Positions 1 to 16,917 of a stretch of 64,000 nt of DNA are shown here, piece after piece. A program made the position numbers and the translations under genes. The stretch's first letter is position 1; every line of letters starts with the position of its first letter. The DNA comes from Ficedula albicollis (taxonomy: Eukaryota > Chordata > Aves > Passeriformes > Muscicapidae): positions 15,942,318-16,006,317 of the forward strand of contig NC_021685.1 in NCBI RefSeq assembly GCF_000247815.1, written 5' to 3'. Below the pieces are notes generated by a model that saw only the letters and a list, made by a program, of their open reading frames with translations, was not told the origin of the DNA and searched no databases.

Positions 1-1494
1 TGCAGTGAAAAACATCAGCAGTGAGGCTCAGACCAGACTGCAGCAGTTACCAAGTTAAAATGACCAGAGCAGTTTGGGCTGTGACCACCTTACACTTTGG
101 AGACTTTTCACTCACCTTTTTTTCTGAATTTCTCACGCATTAGACATTCAAGTAGTGATTCAATTCACTGCAATTCCCTCCTGAGTCATTCCTGGAGCAA
201 CTCCTATGCAAAGATACTGCATTTTAAACAAATAGCTCTACCTTGCCAGAGATGGGTTGCAAACTCCAGCTGATCACAACGAGACATTCAGACAAAAGGG
301 ATTTCGATTCTCACAGGTATCCATTTACACCCACTGATGCATTTTTATTTCAGCAATTCAGTGTTATCTTTCAGTCTCTTTGTGACAGTATTCAGTGAGA
401 CTCTACCTTTTTATCATGCATTTGTAATATTTAGTCATTTACCCAGATAAAAGACCTTGATGATTTGGACAGCAGCCATAGCTTTCCAGATGAAAAAACA
501 AATAGCTTTTCCATTAAAATTATTAACTAATTTGAGCAGTTCTTCAGTAATGGCAGAAGAGGAGACTGCTTTCTCTCCCATGTGTGAAGAAGCAGTTTTG
601 GTGCTTCTGTGCATTGTGGAAAGGCAGCTCTACCCACAGGAGGGCAGTGCTAGATCATCTGCTTCTATTTCTGTAATATGCTTTCCCAGCACAGCACTTG
701 AGGAGCTGCCTCCTTCTCTACTGTACATGGAGAGTGGCACACACAGTACCAGCCCCACAGCACCCCGTGGTGACAGGGGCTTTCACTCTGTGTCCAGCCT
801 GAGCCAGATTAACACTTTCCCTAGATGCAGTGCTGCCCCAAAGATCTGCACTCGTAGGAATGCTCAGCACTGGGTCAGGGCTCAGCCCTGGAGACAATTG
901 GCTCAGTATTAAGCCCAGCAGCCACCTAGACTTCTACCCTTGATTCTAGCACCATTATAGACTAATACCACCACTGCCTGTGCAGCAGTAGCTGAGCCAA
1001 ATCCAAACTGTGTGTGTGTGAGAGATGGACACCACACAGACCTGGCTTGCCTAATATTAATGTTTCTTGCCCTGTTGCTCGCACCAACATCAGCAGTGTT
1101 GACAAAAAAGCAAGCAATGCATTCTGATAAATCTGAAGAGCTGTGTTTGGCTTCCCAAGGAGCTCTGCAGGGACTGGCAGGCTCCTGCAAACCAGAAGTC
1201 CTCGGGGAAGGGGGAAGGAGATGAAGCAAATGTTTCTCAGGCTCGGCTCAGCAGCCTTCTGTGCAAGCAGGAATTCCTGAGGCAAAGGCAACCACAGAGC
1301 TATTTTGACTAAATAAGCCTGGGATCACTGAGTCTTTCTTCCTGCTGAGTTCTTGAAAGGAATGGGAAAAATGCCCAGTGCCAGTTGATGAAAGTAACAG
1401 TTTTGAGAACATCCCCTTTTTTTACTTTACCCATTGTTCCACTACACCTGTAAATTCTTTGCTAAATTTAGTATTTTTAAAGTAAAATAATGAA
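1..1494. other. Non-coding DNA, no gene recognised
   Basis: Mixed-composition sequence. The short open frames here (up to about 150 codons) show no recognisable domain, no consistent splice structure and no conserved motif. I see no repeat family that I can name before the CR1 element that follows. Confidence 0.6.
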
Positions 1495-2330
1495 AACAGA
1501 GAATGGTTTGTGTTGGGAGGGACCTTAAAGATCATCCAGTGCTAACCCCCTGCTATGAGCAAGGACACTTTCCATGAGACCAGGTCGCTCGATCCCACAT
1601 CCAGCCTTGAACACTTCCAGGGTGGGGCACCCACAGCTTCTCTGGGCAGCCTGTGCCAGGGCCTCACCACCCTCAGAGGGAGAAAATTCTTCCTCACATC
1701 TAGTCTAAACCTAGTCTCTTTCACATTAAAGCCATTCCCCTTTTTCTGTAACTCTATGCCCTTGTCCAAAGTCCCTCTCCAACTCACTTGAAACCCTTTC
1801 AAGGTGATCTAAAGTCTCCCTGAAGCCTTCTCTTCTCCAGGTTGAACACCCCCATCTCTCCCAGCCTGTCTCCATAGCAGAGGTTCCCCAGCCCTTGGAG
1901 CATCTTTGTGGCCCCCTCTGAACCCAAAAAGTCCATGTCCTTCTTACAGTGGGGACCTGAGAGCTGGATAGAGCACAGCAGGTGGGATGTCACAAAATGG
2001 AGCAAAGAGGCAGAACTCCCTCTCACCTGCTGGCCACTGTGCTTGTGATGCAGCCCAGGACACATTTGGCTTTCTGGGTTCTAAGTGAACATTGCTGGGT
2101 CATGTTAAGCTCCCATGTCTTTCCTCTCAGCTCTGAATCCATCTTTCACCCAGCCTGTGCTTGTGCTTGGGATTGCTCTGTCCTACACGCAGGACCTTCC
2201 ACTTGGGCCTGTTGCAGTCCAGGAGGTTCTCGTGGTCCAGCTCTCCAGCCTGCCAAGGTACCTCTGGAGGGCATCCTGTTCCACCTGGCTGCTGCTTGGG
2301 GTGATAGCAAGTAAGGGAAGCAGGAAGGGC
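1495..2330 (-). mobile_element. CR1 LINE fragment, 3' part, antisense
   Basis: The plus strand begins with the antisense of the CR1 3' end (gaatggtttgtgttgggagg, then ccttaaagatcatccag). It continues through the familiar CR1 stretch about an accepted set of phrases such as cacttccagg, cacagcttctctgggcagcc and ccttctcttctccaggttga, and on to about 2,330. This is the 3' UTR and the end of the reverse-transcriptase ORF of chicken repeat 1, the dominant avian LINE, read backwards, so the element points to the minus strand. It is 5'-truncated and full of small changes, with no intact ORF. The 5' limit is approximate. Confidence 0.85.
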
Positions 2331-3042
2331 CTTTGCAGGGGTTGCACAGAGATGTTTATTTCAGCCGTGTGTGTGCACAGTTCATGGTTCAGAGAACAAA
2401 GGAAAAGGCTTTGAGGGGGTCCAGGTTAAATACATGGGATGAGCAGGGCGGGGGAGAAGCATCAGATTCCAATGACCAGGGACATGGGGGTGTCACAAGG
2501 GTGGGGTTAGGGCAAAGGGCCAGCAGGGAAACAGGGAGGGAGTGACCAGAGACTGAGGGACAGGCAGAGGGGCACGGAGCTGACCCAGGGACAGGACAGG
2601 AGCTGCTTTGGCCGGATAGAACAGGATTGTTATCAAGAGAAGGCAGTGAGAGAGGCCTCTCATTCCCCCTAACTGGGAATGCCTTTCAGAGTTTCCACAG
2701 CATCCCTTCCCTCCAGCTTGCACACAGCCCCACACAGCTCAGAGATTCACACAGAGCTGTTAAACAGCACCAATGCCAGCACAGGCTCCTGAGGATGCAC
2801 ACCTCCTTCACAATTTCTAATGTTAGAATTCCCGGCAAAGATTCCTCCTCTGTTTCCCACTGCCCAGAAGCTCAGCAGCCCCTTAGCACCTGTCCCACTC
2901 CATGCCCACTCTCCCACCGGGAACACTTTCCTTCACCTGTGGGAAGCAGGCGGCTGATTCTTTATTCAACCTGATCCCGCTGCCTCTGCCGCTGCGCTCC
3001 TGCCCTCTCCCGGGCACAGGGAGCCTCGCTCCGTCCCTGCTG
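2331..3042. other. Non-coding DNA before the 45-bp minisatellite
   Basis: GC-moderate sequence with purine-rich stretches (about 2,430-2,600). No gene, RNA or named repeat recognised. Long frames that start here only exist because they run into the following poly-C block. Confidence 0.5.
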
Positions 3043-6197
<3,155 letters not shown>

Positions 6198-9100
6198 ACC
6201 CGGGGGAGCTCTGCAATGCACAGCTGGATGGCAACACGCACATCTGCCCAGGCCCCTCTAAATATTTGTGTTGCTCAAGTCAATATGCACGTTTTCAGAA
6301 CTCTCAGCCAAATTTAAAGCCAAATTTATCACGAGATTTCTTAGACCTCAAGCCGAGTTTATAGAGCTGGTTTTATTCAGCAGAAATTCCGAGACCTCGC
6401 GGGGTTTTACTCCCTTTTCCCTGCGGATGTGAGCTTCAAGATTAAGGGGAAAATCACTCAAGGAAAGTAAAATCAAACAGTGGAAAGATCAGAGCTTGTC
6501 ATATGTCTAACTAAGTAGGAGTGGTGAAGGATTAAACACTCACTAAGAAATGCACAGAGATTTCAAAGTTACCAGCAGACCGGGTTTACCTCTCCTGGAG
6601 AGACCCTATGAAGGGATAGAGCTAGTGGGGTTTCAAACTCTTCATCTGTTAAATTAGGTATGTTGGAAATGTCACATTATATCTGAATAAAGGCAGCCAG
6701 ATGGGTAACAGACAGATTTTGAAATGCTCCTAGAAATATTGGCACATTTTTTCACTGTAGGATATCCTGCAAGAGCTGGTCCCAGCAGCTCCCCCACGCC
6801 ATCAGTGGCACAGGTAGAGAGCAACACAAGCTACTCTGGCAGCAACAGCAAGAACTAAGGGAGTGCTGAGGACTTGTAACACTTCAATTGTTCCTTCAAA
6901 CTTTGTTTTTGAAAACTGCTTTCATAAATTGTAGCTCATGTTAATCCCTTCCAGTTGTGAGCTGTTGTTAGGATGTTTCCATGTTTTGAGTAGTGGAGGG
7001 AATTTTTTTTTTCAGTGAGAAACTACAGAACAAATCAAATATTGTTGGTTCTTTCCCAAACAGCATTTTTCCTTCCTTTAAAATTTTTTTTAGCTAAACA
7101 CACTGACTTGCTTAAAAGAGTTAGATCTACCTATCTCTTCTTGTCTTAAAAAGTGACTGAGAAAATTCCAAGGAAAATGAAACCCAAGCCAAAGTCTATT
7201 GCCATCTTCAAGTTAATTTATACAGGGCACGAATCCTCCTGAAGCAGATTAACACAAAATCATTCCCTCTCTTTGGCCTGCTAATTGTGTTCAATATTTC
7301 CCACTACAAAAAAAAAAAAAAAAAAGCCAATTTGATTTTAAAACTAACAAGCAAAATAGAAAAGCATAACTAGGTGTGCTAGAGCTTCTAACACAGCTTT
7401 TTGGTTGCCTCTATGCACACTGTAGATAACATTTCTTCTTAAGTCATAAGCTTTGGCTCACGGTCCGACTGCCTCTGCACAATGTCCCAAAGTAGATGGT
7501 GCTAATGCTACTCCAGTTCAGTTTGGCACTGATCCTGCCATACTCACAGCACATGAATGACAACGCAGTGAAGCCCTGCACGTGGCACTTCCCAAAAGAG
7601 GCAGAGCTTTAATCTCGAGTCTGACCAAGCAGTTTTGTGCACAAAGTCAGTGAATGAGAGGTAGATGTGACTGGATGATGTCTCTGCAGCCCTGTGCCTC
7701 CAGCCTCTTTCACGCTGTGCTGGCTTATAAAGGACCTCACTAGCACTATGTGACCTCAGCTCTCAGCATTCCTAAACTTTCACCTCCGTGCCAAAAGAAT
7801 GCAGGCTGCCCCTGCCACGTATCCTTTGATGTCTGGTTGCACCATGACAAGGGAATTTTACAACATAGAGCTGCTCAAGCTTAGATCCAGCCCTGAACCC
7901 AAGCCCTGAACCTCCTTGAACCTCTGAATGCCTTTAATCACATTGCATGGGCTAGACTAGAGGATTCCTTAAGTTCCCACACAGTCTTATTTTATTTGGT
8001 CCTTCTAATTTCTTATTGTATCAGAAACTTCTCACTCCAATACAGAATTTCAGCCCTTTTTCCATATTCCATTAGAGCTTCCCAACCCTAAACAAAGTGT
8101 AGTTGCTTTGGTGCAGTCAGTGGACTGCAAAGCTCCATAATTTAATTTATTCTTCTTTGCAGTGGTGCAATTCCCCTTCTAGAGCCCTAACAGGCAGATA
8201 TTCCTCTCTGTCCCAATAGTGCCTCATCTGATTACAGCAACAGACAAGGCAGATGGATGCAACACTGTGAGTCCAGAGGAGAGTGGAGACAATGTCAGCC
8301 CTCCAAAACACAGAATGGGACAGCAAGAGGGTGCTGAATGTTTCACATCCTTTGCTTGTTTCCTCTCAGATGTATTGAGAGCTGTATGATCAATTCAAAA
8401 TTTTTTTTTAATATCAGAATAAAGAAACACAAAAATCCTCTTTGAATACCTTGAAAACACCTCCTTATTATAACCTACTGTGAGGCAGTTCCAAAAGTGA
8501 ACATTTCACCACCTGGGTCAGGAGTAAGCAGACAAAAGGTGCCAATGCTCAAATGCTCAAATACTCAAATACTGCTGTGCTGTGCCTAGGCAAACTGAGT
8601 ACCCTGTGAGTGTTTGTGTCTTTGAGAAAGAACATTGAAATACCATGGAGGTACCAATAACCCACCACAAGCACATCCATCTGTTTCTATCAGAGCAGAC
8701 AAACACCAGGCAAGTAATGGGCAAAGGGCTAAATGAACCCTCTGAGTTATTTACTGCAGGGAGGTGAAGTCTGAGATCCCTGGCACTGCTCCAGCCTTGT
8801 GCCAGCACAACTGGTTACCCTGATCCTCCAGGGAAAAAACAGGGAAAAAAAACCCCTGCAAAATAGAGTGGGAGGCAGGCACAGACAGCAGGGAGGGGCT
8901 GGGACTTGGAAAGGGCTCCAAGTTTTAGGCTCTGAAGAGTTAAATCAACCAGAGGAATCTTAAACAAACAAAACAAGCCAAATCAAACAAAAAACAAACA
9001 AACAAACAAACCAAACCAAAACAAAACAAAACAAGAAAGCCACGTAGCAGCCCTTACAACAAAAATGTGCTCCCAGAACTAATGAGATTTTGATAACCCC

Positions 9101-10674
9101 CCCCTTGAAAAACTGAATATTCAATTTTAAAACGTACAAAGACTAAAATCTTCATAAATATCCAATTAAGAAATTTCCGATGCTGTTTCAGATTTTGCAT
9201 TGAAATACAGTGCATGGAGGTTGCCATAGCTACCAGCAAATTTTTTTTAAATAACTGTTTCTCGTCAGAGCAGCTGCAGTATCCTACAGGAATGAAGATG
9301 AAGTGGGGAAGCTGGAAGGAGTCTGACCAAATTCAAGCTCCTAATCAAATGACTCCAAGATTTTCATAAACGCAGCTTAGAAACTTTTAATATGGGTTCT
9401 GGTTTTTAGAGAAAATACCTTTTGTTGTTATTTGACAGGACCCCAGGAAATGCTGTCAGCAGTGCTGGAGATCTCAGTCAAGAGAGAAGAGCTTTGTTTT
9501 CATGCTGGAAAACATAAAAATTTCCACTGCTGAGCCCCAGCCTGGTACAAGTCCCCAGGCACTGCAGCCTTGGCTTGCTCTGAAGGGCTTTCTGAATGAA
9601 CTGCTTGCCTGGCAGCCCTGGGCCAAAAAATGCCCTAAGAGCCACAAATTTCTGCACCTAGGGAAAGCTCTTCCTTGCCTGAGCTTGTACAGGAAAATGC
9701 AGAAAGGAGGGAATGTTAAAAACAGGTGAGGCTGTAAAACACTGGCAGGAGGGTTTTGTGGAGAGGCTGTGATTGAGCTGGTCCTGCCTCCTCAGTGCTG
9801 GGTACCAGGAGGACGTTTCTTCTTCTGTAGGATCTCTCCCTGGCTTGAATGGGCAGAGCAATGTTCTGTGCAATAGTGTGAGCAGAAAATAGACATTTCT
9901 GCCCTGTGGGCACCTCTTCAGGGAGGCCTAATCTAAGGGCACCGAGAGCCTCCTTTCAACCTGTAGTGTTAACTGTGAAAAAGTCCTGCAGAACTTAAAA
10001 TAAAATCATTTGGCGCCCTCAGGCAAGTATGTCTCCGTGTCCCGGGCCATAAAGCAAAAATAAATAAAAAATAAATTTTCTCAGAGGAATACCAAGAGAT
10101 TTAATTCCACCAAAATAGTAATTGAATTGCTATCTGTGGAAGGTGGAAATGCTTGGCTGGGTTTGGGAGTTTTTCTGAATGACAAATTAATGATTATTAT
10201 TAATGACACTATTGGGATTCTGAAAAAAAAACCATCTCAGTGCTTACTGGTTCTGTGCACATTGCTTCATTTATCTACAACCTGCCTTTAGGAAGTACCT
10301 CCAAAGCACAGTGGAGGTGCTTCCTCCTGCTAGGGTGGTGATGCTTGAAGGCTCATGTTGCTCTGCCATCACCTGCACAGCAGAGAAGTTTACAGGCAAG
10401 CAACAGATATTAATCCATGTGGACAAATCTTCTGCACAAGGTAATTTTATTTAAAATGTGATTTTAAATTCCCTTCACATCTTGAAATGAAACGGCTCCC
10501 TTTCCCAAGGACTGGAGCTTGTTGGCTCCAAAGTTCTTCTGGGACAAAAGAAAAACAAAAACAAAGGGGAACAAAGCCAGGAAAAAAATTAAGTAAAAGC
10601 GAGAAAAAAGAAAGGTAAAAAAGCTATCGTGGCAGATTCTTCTAACAAAGTACATTTTTTTACTTATTGCAAGT
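6198..10674. other. Non-coding AT-rich region
   Basis: About 4.5 kb without a supported gene. It contains only simple sequence: an A18 tract near 7,308-7,325, a ctcaaat(a/g) tandem stretch near 8,545-8,572 and an AAAC/AAAAC-rich tract at about 8,960-9,036. No frame shows conservation-like structure or splice-linked exons. Confidence 0.6.
8960..9036 (+). repeat. AAAC/CAAAA simple repeat
   Basis: Runs of caaa, aaacaaac and aaaac units over about 77 bp with some substitutions. A typical low-complexity tract, possibly the remains of a retroelement tail. Confidence 0.75.
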
Positions 10675-10805
10675 GTTCAAGGCCAGGTTGGATGGGGCTT
10701 GGAGCATCCTGGTCTAGTGGAAGGTGGCCCTGCCCATGGCAGGTGGTTGGAAATGGATGGTTTTTCAGATTCCTTCCAAACCAAGACATTCTATGATTCT
10801 ACAAT
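10675..10805 (+). mobile_element. CR1 LINE 3' end, sense
   Basis: Starts with ttcaaggccaggttggatgg and ends with the CR1 terminal motif attctatgattct. This is the last 130 bp of a CR1 copy in sense orientation, severely 5'-truncated, as most avian CR1 copies are. The terminal octamer-like repeat (attctatgat) is present about 1.5 times. Confidence 0.9.
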
Positions 10806-11568
10806 TCATAGGTACTGAGGCAATTTAAGTACTATCTTTAGCACAGAATAAAATTTTTTTTTTAAGGTTGGAAAAGTCCCTCATTTTAGAAATGAGATAC
10901 TTCATGGCAGGGAGAAACATCTCAGTCACTCAGTGAGATCCTGGCACAAAACTCTTCAGCTGACTTTGCCCAACATCCCTCTCTATGTTGGCAGTAAGTG
11001 ATCAGAAAGTGAAGAAAAAAGCATGGCTACCAGAAAGACAACCTAGTAAATACCTTTTATAATGTAAGCTGTAAAAATTCTCTTTGTCAGTGTGAAAACA
11101 GGCTAGCACAGCAGAGTGAGGAAGGGATGCCAATGAACAGAGAATTCTGCACTGGTGTGCATGTATCCTGTCAAAGGGTCAGACCTTCCTGTACATCTTT
11201 AGGCATTAACTTTTCTGGTGTAGAGGTTTTTTTTTCAAGGAAAAAAACAGAAGATAAAAAAAGCCCAACCTGCTGTATGGTTGGGCTGCCAGAAAAACAG
11301 ATTGTGAGTCATTGCAAACTCCTGACCTTAGTCAGCAAATTGTGACTCCACAGCTTTTCAGCCCTGCTGCTTTTCCCCAAGGCAGATGAGAGCTTGTCAA
11401 GGCTGCAGAGGCACACTCATGCTCACAGCGACGGGCTGTTCCTCTCAGCTGTGCAGACATCAGGATTACTGAACCCAACACAAACTCATCGTTGTCCTGG
11501 AAAGAAAAAGAGATGCTGGACAAAAAGATGAGCCACCACCTGCAAGAGCTGCCTAGTCCTGGGGTATC
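10806..11568. other. Non-coding DNA
   Basis: No gene recognised. GAAAAGTCCC at about 10,869-10,878 resembles half of a kappaB site but stands alone. Confidence 0.5.
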
Positions 11569-12589
11569 AAGAGCAGGCAGTGCAGAGCCATCTCCAGAGG
11601 AGTGTGCAGTGCACAGCCACTGGCTGGAGATGCCTGAAATGATCTGCTGAGAATCTGCTTCCCTGCAGCCTGCCTTGGGCCTCTCCTCAGCATTCACCAG
11701 GCAAGGCACACACGGGGTAAGGAAGAAATGCAGAGGCTTAAGGAGAGGAGGGTGGTGGGAGGCAGCCAGAGGGAGCAGTGGCCAGTGCCACAAGGCACCT
11801 TGTCCCCTTACCTGCAAAGTGAAGCACAGCAGCACTGGGCACTGCTGCAGCTCCTCTCTCTCTGCTGCTTTGCTCTTTGTTGCCATTTTGCTTTTGAAGC
11901 AGTTCATCAGGCCCTCCAGCACAGGAGGTTTGCTTTTTTCACCAGATTCAAGCATTATCTTGAATTAAGGAGAAGAGAATCTTGGGGGATGAGGTAAAAA
12001 AAAGGAAATTTAAAAAAAACTTCAAGAGATATTCCCCAAGAAAGAAGAGAATCTTGGGGGATGAGGTAAAAAAAGGAAATTAAAAAAAAACTTCAAGAGA
12101 TATTCCCCGAGAGAAGAGCAGGCAGTGCAGAGCCATCTCCAGAGGAGTGTGCAGTGCACAGCCACTGGCTGGAGATGCCTGAAATGATCTGCTGAGAATC
12201 TGCTTCCCTGCAGCCTGCCTTGGGCCTCTCCTCAGCATTCACCAGGCAAGGCACACACGGGGTAAGGAAGAAATGCAGAGGCTTAAGGAGAGGAGGGTGG
12301 TGGGAGGCAGCCAGAGGGAGCAGTGGCCAGTGCCACAAGGCACCTTGTCCCCTTACCTGCAAAGTGAAGCACAGCAGCACTGGGCACTGCTGCAGCTCCT
12401 CTCTCTCTGCTGCTTTGCTCTTTGTTGCCATTTTGCTTTTGAAGCAGTTCATCAGGCCCTCCAGCACAGGAGGTTTGCTTTTTTCACCAGATTCAAGCAT
12501 TATCTTGAATTAAGGAGAAGAGAATCTTGGGGGATGAGGTAAAAAAAAGGAAATTTAAAAAAAACTTCAAGAGATATTCCCCAAGAAAG
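11569..12589 (+). repeat. Direct tandem duplication, 476-bp copies 545 bp apart
   Basis: Copy 1 is 11,569-12,044 and copy 2 is 12,114-12,589. I could not see a base difference between them by eye. The 69 bp between them (12,045-12,113) is a third, slightly altered copy of the end of the unit (aagagaatcttgggggatga through tattcccc). The duplicated frames in both strands are by-products. The near identity points to a very recent event or a false duplication in the assembly. Confidence 0.9.
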
Positions 12590-14029
12590 GCAGGGAAGGA
12601 TCAAGGACCAAAAAGTGGGGACAGAAGATCAGTCAAGGGAGGGGAAGGCAGCAAACCACACAAGCAGTGTGGTGACACTGGGACATGCTCCTATAAGAAG
12701 TAGTATGTAGGTGTTTGTCCTCATCTGTTTGTTGTGAATAGTAAGCAGAAAGCTACAAGTCAAAGCAAAAAGCATGCAAGAGAATTCAGGGCTTCTCCAT
12801 TTTAAGTGTTCATCTCAATTTGTTCATCTGCAAAATGTAGGTAACCCTGCTGGTCTGCCAGAGCTGTGCCAGGGGGATTCAGCCCATTAATTTATTCAGA
12901 ACAAAGTAAAGAGAATGAGATCTGTGAATAAGCACCAGAAGGTGCCACAGATCCATTTAAAAGAGACATAGAGAGAGTACATCTTTTTAGGAAAAGCTTT
13001 ACATGGTGCCAAAAAGTAGCTTTTACTCTATACCAGCACTAAAAAAATCAGGTGAAGTCAACTGAATGCTTCTGTACTGAAAAATAAAGTGAAAAAGTCA
13101 GAATTTCACTTTGGAATGAAACATTTGGAGCAACAGATAAATCCTCCAGTCATCAGAGTTGGGATGCCTCAGCTTCTGGTGGTTGTACATGGAGCTGGTA
13201 GGTTCAGTAAAGATTTAGGTCCATCAATACACCCTGACATGTTGTACACCTGACAGAACCTTAGGAAAGGAGCCACTGAGCCATTTTACCTTCAGCACTG
13301 TGACCTGCATTGCTTCTGTGTGCAGGCTGGGGGGTGTGAGATGCAGGCTGGGCCATCCTGAGACTGCCCCAGTTAGAGTGAAGCAGAATAAAGAGGTGTA
13401 TTGTGAGGCAGACAGCAGGTCACCTTGGTTTGAACCCACACACTAAAAATACTTTCTGTTCTGCTGGAAAGGCACAGCACTGTCAGTAGGACAGCCTGGG
13501 ACTTGAAGGCTTATCTGGTTTAAATACATCAGGAATATCCCAAAAGAAGATGCCTTGCCATGAAGGGCAAGCAAGCCTCAAAGGCAACTACAGTAGCCTG
13601 GGGCTAAGGAAGAGCACACTGAAAGGTTGGTCACTGCAGGGCTGAAAGGCAGGCTTTGCTTTCAAAATATCTCTGTACCTACTCATTTTAACCTGTTCTC
13701 TCACTGAGCAGCAACTGTAGAGCACAGAAACACCCAGGCAGCTGTGAGAGGAGAAAGGCTTGAGAATAATGAACTCTGGGAGCAGCTTTTCCCTTCACCA
13801 TTTTCCACATGAATGCTATGAACAGAGCACGTACTTGCTCAGGACACAAATACCATCTAATTTTTCCTTACACACGGGCTATGAGGCAGTTTCCCTACAT
13901 GAAAGGCCACCATTCATGGAGAGCTGCAGCCCAAAGCTAGACAGAGGTTTCCTAACTTTCACCTGGACACAGCCAGATCCATGCACTTGGCAAGGTTCAG
14001 CACCATGCAGACCCAGCCACCAAATTTTT
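12590..14029. other. Non-coding DNA
   Basis: No gene, RNA or repeat family recognised. The lower end may include further decayed retroviral sequence continuing from the remnant at 14.0-14.5 kb, but I cannot identify motifs there. Confidence 0.45.
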
Positions 14030-14540
14030 GGTAGTCCTCCTCCACAGAATTAATTTTGTGGTGGTCTTGGAGCAAGTGCCACTTGCCAGTTTGTTTTTTA
14101 ATAGCAAGTTAAGTGAGTGTGTGCAATTTAGGTACCCAAACAGGTGTATCAATCTTCCAGGTCAATTTTGGGGTGGCACACACCACAATGGCTCCTATCA
14201 GAAATCAGACTGAATTTTGAAACCCCATTGGGAAAGTACATCTCGTCCCCACAACACCATGGCTACAGGGAAAACAAATGGCTTTACAGAAGCTATGTGA
14301 CCTTCTGGTCCCTTCACCTGAATTACACGGAGACTTTGATAAGTGTGACTGCTCCCCCAGTCCCAGTGAGGGCTTGGGATAAAACTGTGAGGGCCCACTT
14401 GGCTCCAGAAACAACAGTCACATTGGCCCTGGTATCTAAAATACCAGTGATCGTTACCTGTTGCCTCTGTAACGACAGGTAATTTAGATGTTGGCAATTG
14501 AGAGACAGGACTCCAGGGAATGGCAACGCCAAAGTCAATT
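14030..14540 (-). pseudogene. Decayed endogenous retrovirus pro/RT remnant (class II, betaretrovirus-like)
   Basis: Read on the minus strand from about 14,530, a retroviral aspartic protease is visible: the active-site region reads ILDTRANVTVVSG, where families usually have Asp-Thr-Gly. The C-terminal segment reads LWGRDVLSQWG (about 14,215-14,250), typical of betaretrovirus-like proteases. After a stop near 14,198 the start of reverse transcriptase appears in another frame (LTWKIDTPVWVPKL, then IKKQTGKWHLLQD) with an internal deletion. Breaks seen: Gly-to-Arg in the active-site triad, a frame change near 14,330, the stop before RT, and truncation of RT near 14,035. No gag, integrase or env is recognisable. 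It is an old, non-functional insertion. Confidence 0.75.
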
Positions 14541-14600
14541 TATTGATTACAGAGCTCAGTTTATATAGTGTTACAGCTTTGAATAGAATTTCCTTCTGCC
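14538..14600 (-). mobile_element. Possible LTR remnant next to the retroviral fragment
   Basis: On the minus strand a TATATAAA-like box (about 14,558-14,566) is followed about 20 bp later by AATAAA (14,539-14,544), the arrangement of an LTR R region. It sits directly upstream of the protease remnant, so leader and gag would have been deleted. No matching second LTR was found, so this is tentative. Confidence 0.3.
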
Positions 14601-15482
14601 CAGGCGATCACCCTAATATTTATGTTTCTTAGTAACATTAATTAACTATAGTCTTTCATGACTTCCTTAAAACTAAATAGCACACTCCTTTTTGCTTCCT
14701 CCCTTACTTTTCTGTTTGAACTTGCCATGGGTTTTTGCCCCACAAGAGCCAGGATGTCTGGCCCATCCATCATCTCCACAGAACGCCCTGTTCCACTGCT
14801 CAGCTGCCTCCCCATATCTAGAAGGTGTTATAATTGCAGGAAAGAGGTGGAAAGCTTGTTGGTAATTATAACTCTTTATCCTTAATGACAGTGATTACTT
14901 TTCCTGATCCCTGAATGGAAAATTTTAACGTAGGCTCTTCAAGAAGAAACATCAACCTGTGACTTGAATGAATTCCCCCATAGAGGGATGTTTGTGCTAC
15001 CAAGCCTTCAAATAGCACTTACATGCCATCACTAATTACACTGGAAACTCCCTAAACCAAACACTTTGGAAGAACATCACTAACCTCAGGAAGGGAAATC
15101 TGTGTTTATATAAGTGGGCTAGTTGGCTGGTGCAAATGAATAATCTTTATGGACACAGCTTCTGTTCAGAATGGGTATTTGGCATAAGACAAAGCAAATG
15201 GAGCAATAAGTGCACAGCAGTGCTACCAAGAGATACAGCAGATTATCAGTTGGCAAATTTAGTGTTCAGCCCAAGGGAGGTCCAGGTTTTCCATGCTGTC
15301 TTGGTTTGAAAACACGTGTTTGTTAAGAAAGGCAGAAGTCTCTCTTGAAATGGACAATGTAAACCCCCTCCTTCCAAATAATTATAATTTTGAAATTAAG
15401 GAGCTTTCAGGTAAAGATATGGGAATAGGAATAACAGTTCTTCACTAGGAAAAAAAATAAAATAAAAATACAGTAATACAAA
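14600..15482. other. Non-coding DNA
   Basis: No gene recognised. Ends in an A-rich tract (about 15,450-15,498) that leads into the poly-C block. Confidence 0.5.
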
Positions 15483-15499
15483 AGAAAAAAAAAAAAAAC

Positions 15500-16452
<953 letters not shown>

Positions 16453-16915
16453 TGCCCTGGGACTCAGTGGCCATGAACAGGAGATATCTCCTGGAGGGAG
16501 GATGGGCTGTGGGAAGATAAAGAGCACTGCCCCACCTGGTTTCAACAGATGGTGATAGAATTCACCCTTTTTGTTACATCCTGCTTTCCAAGCCAACATA
16601 CAAGCTGTCCATAGGAGAACTGTTTGGGGACCATCATCCAACCAACAGTATCTCAGGGATTTATATGCAACCTTGATAACAATGAGAGGAAAGAACCAAG
16701 CTAGCCAAATAGTGAGTAGCAGCACAGAGCCTATGAGTTCAGAAGAGATTCAGTCACTACACAGCTATTCATCATGAGAGAGACAGGCCTTTGCAATGGC
16801 CCCTCCCTGCTGAAATGATTCCCATCAGTCATGCTTCCTCTCCTGCTTGCTGCTATCACCATCCAGAAGAGGTGGCAAATGATCAAGTGGTTCTCTGATC
16901 TCCTCTGTATGTGAA
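16453..16915. other. 3' flank of the MIR146A hairpin, no ORF
   Basis: On the minus strand this is downstream of the hairpin. It would be part of the primary transcript if transcription continues. No coding exon or named repeat recognised. Confidence 0.5.
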
Positions 16916-16917
16916 GA

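Noticed and set aside
11332..11955. 207-codon minus-strand frame, partly repeated at 12,093-12,500
   Set aside because: Repeated only because of the 545-bp duplication; opposite-strand frames are equally open and no domain is recognisable.
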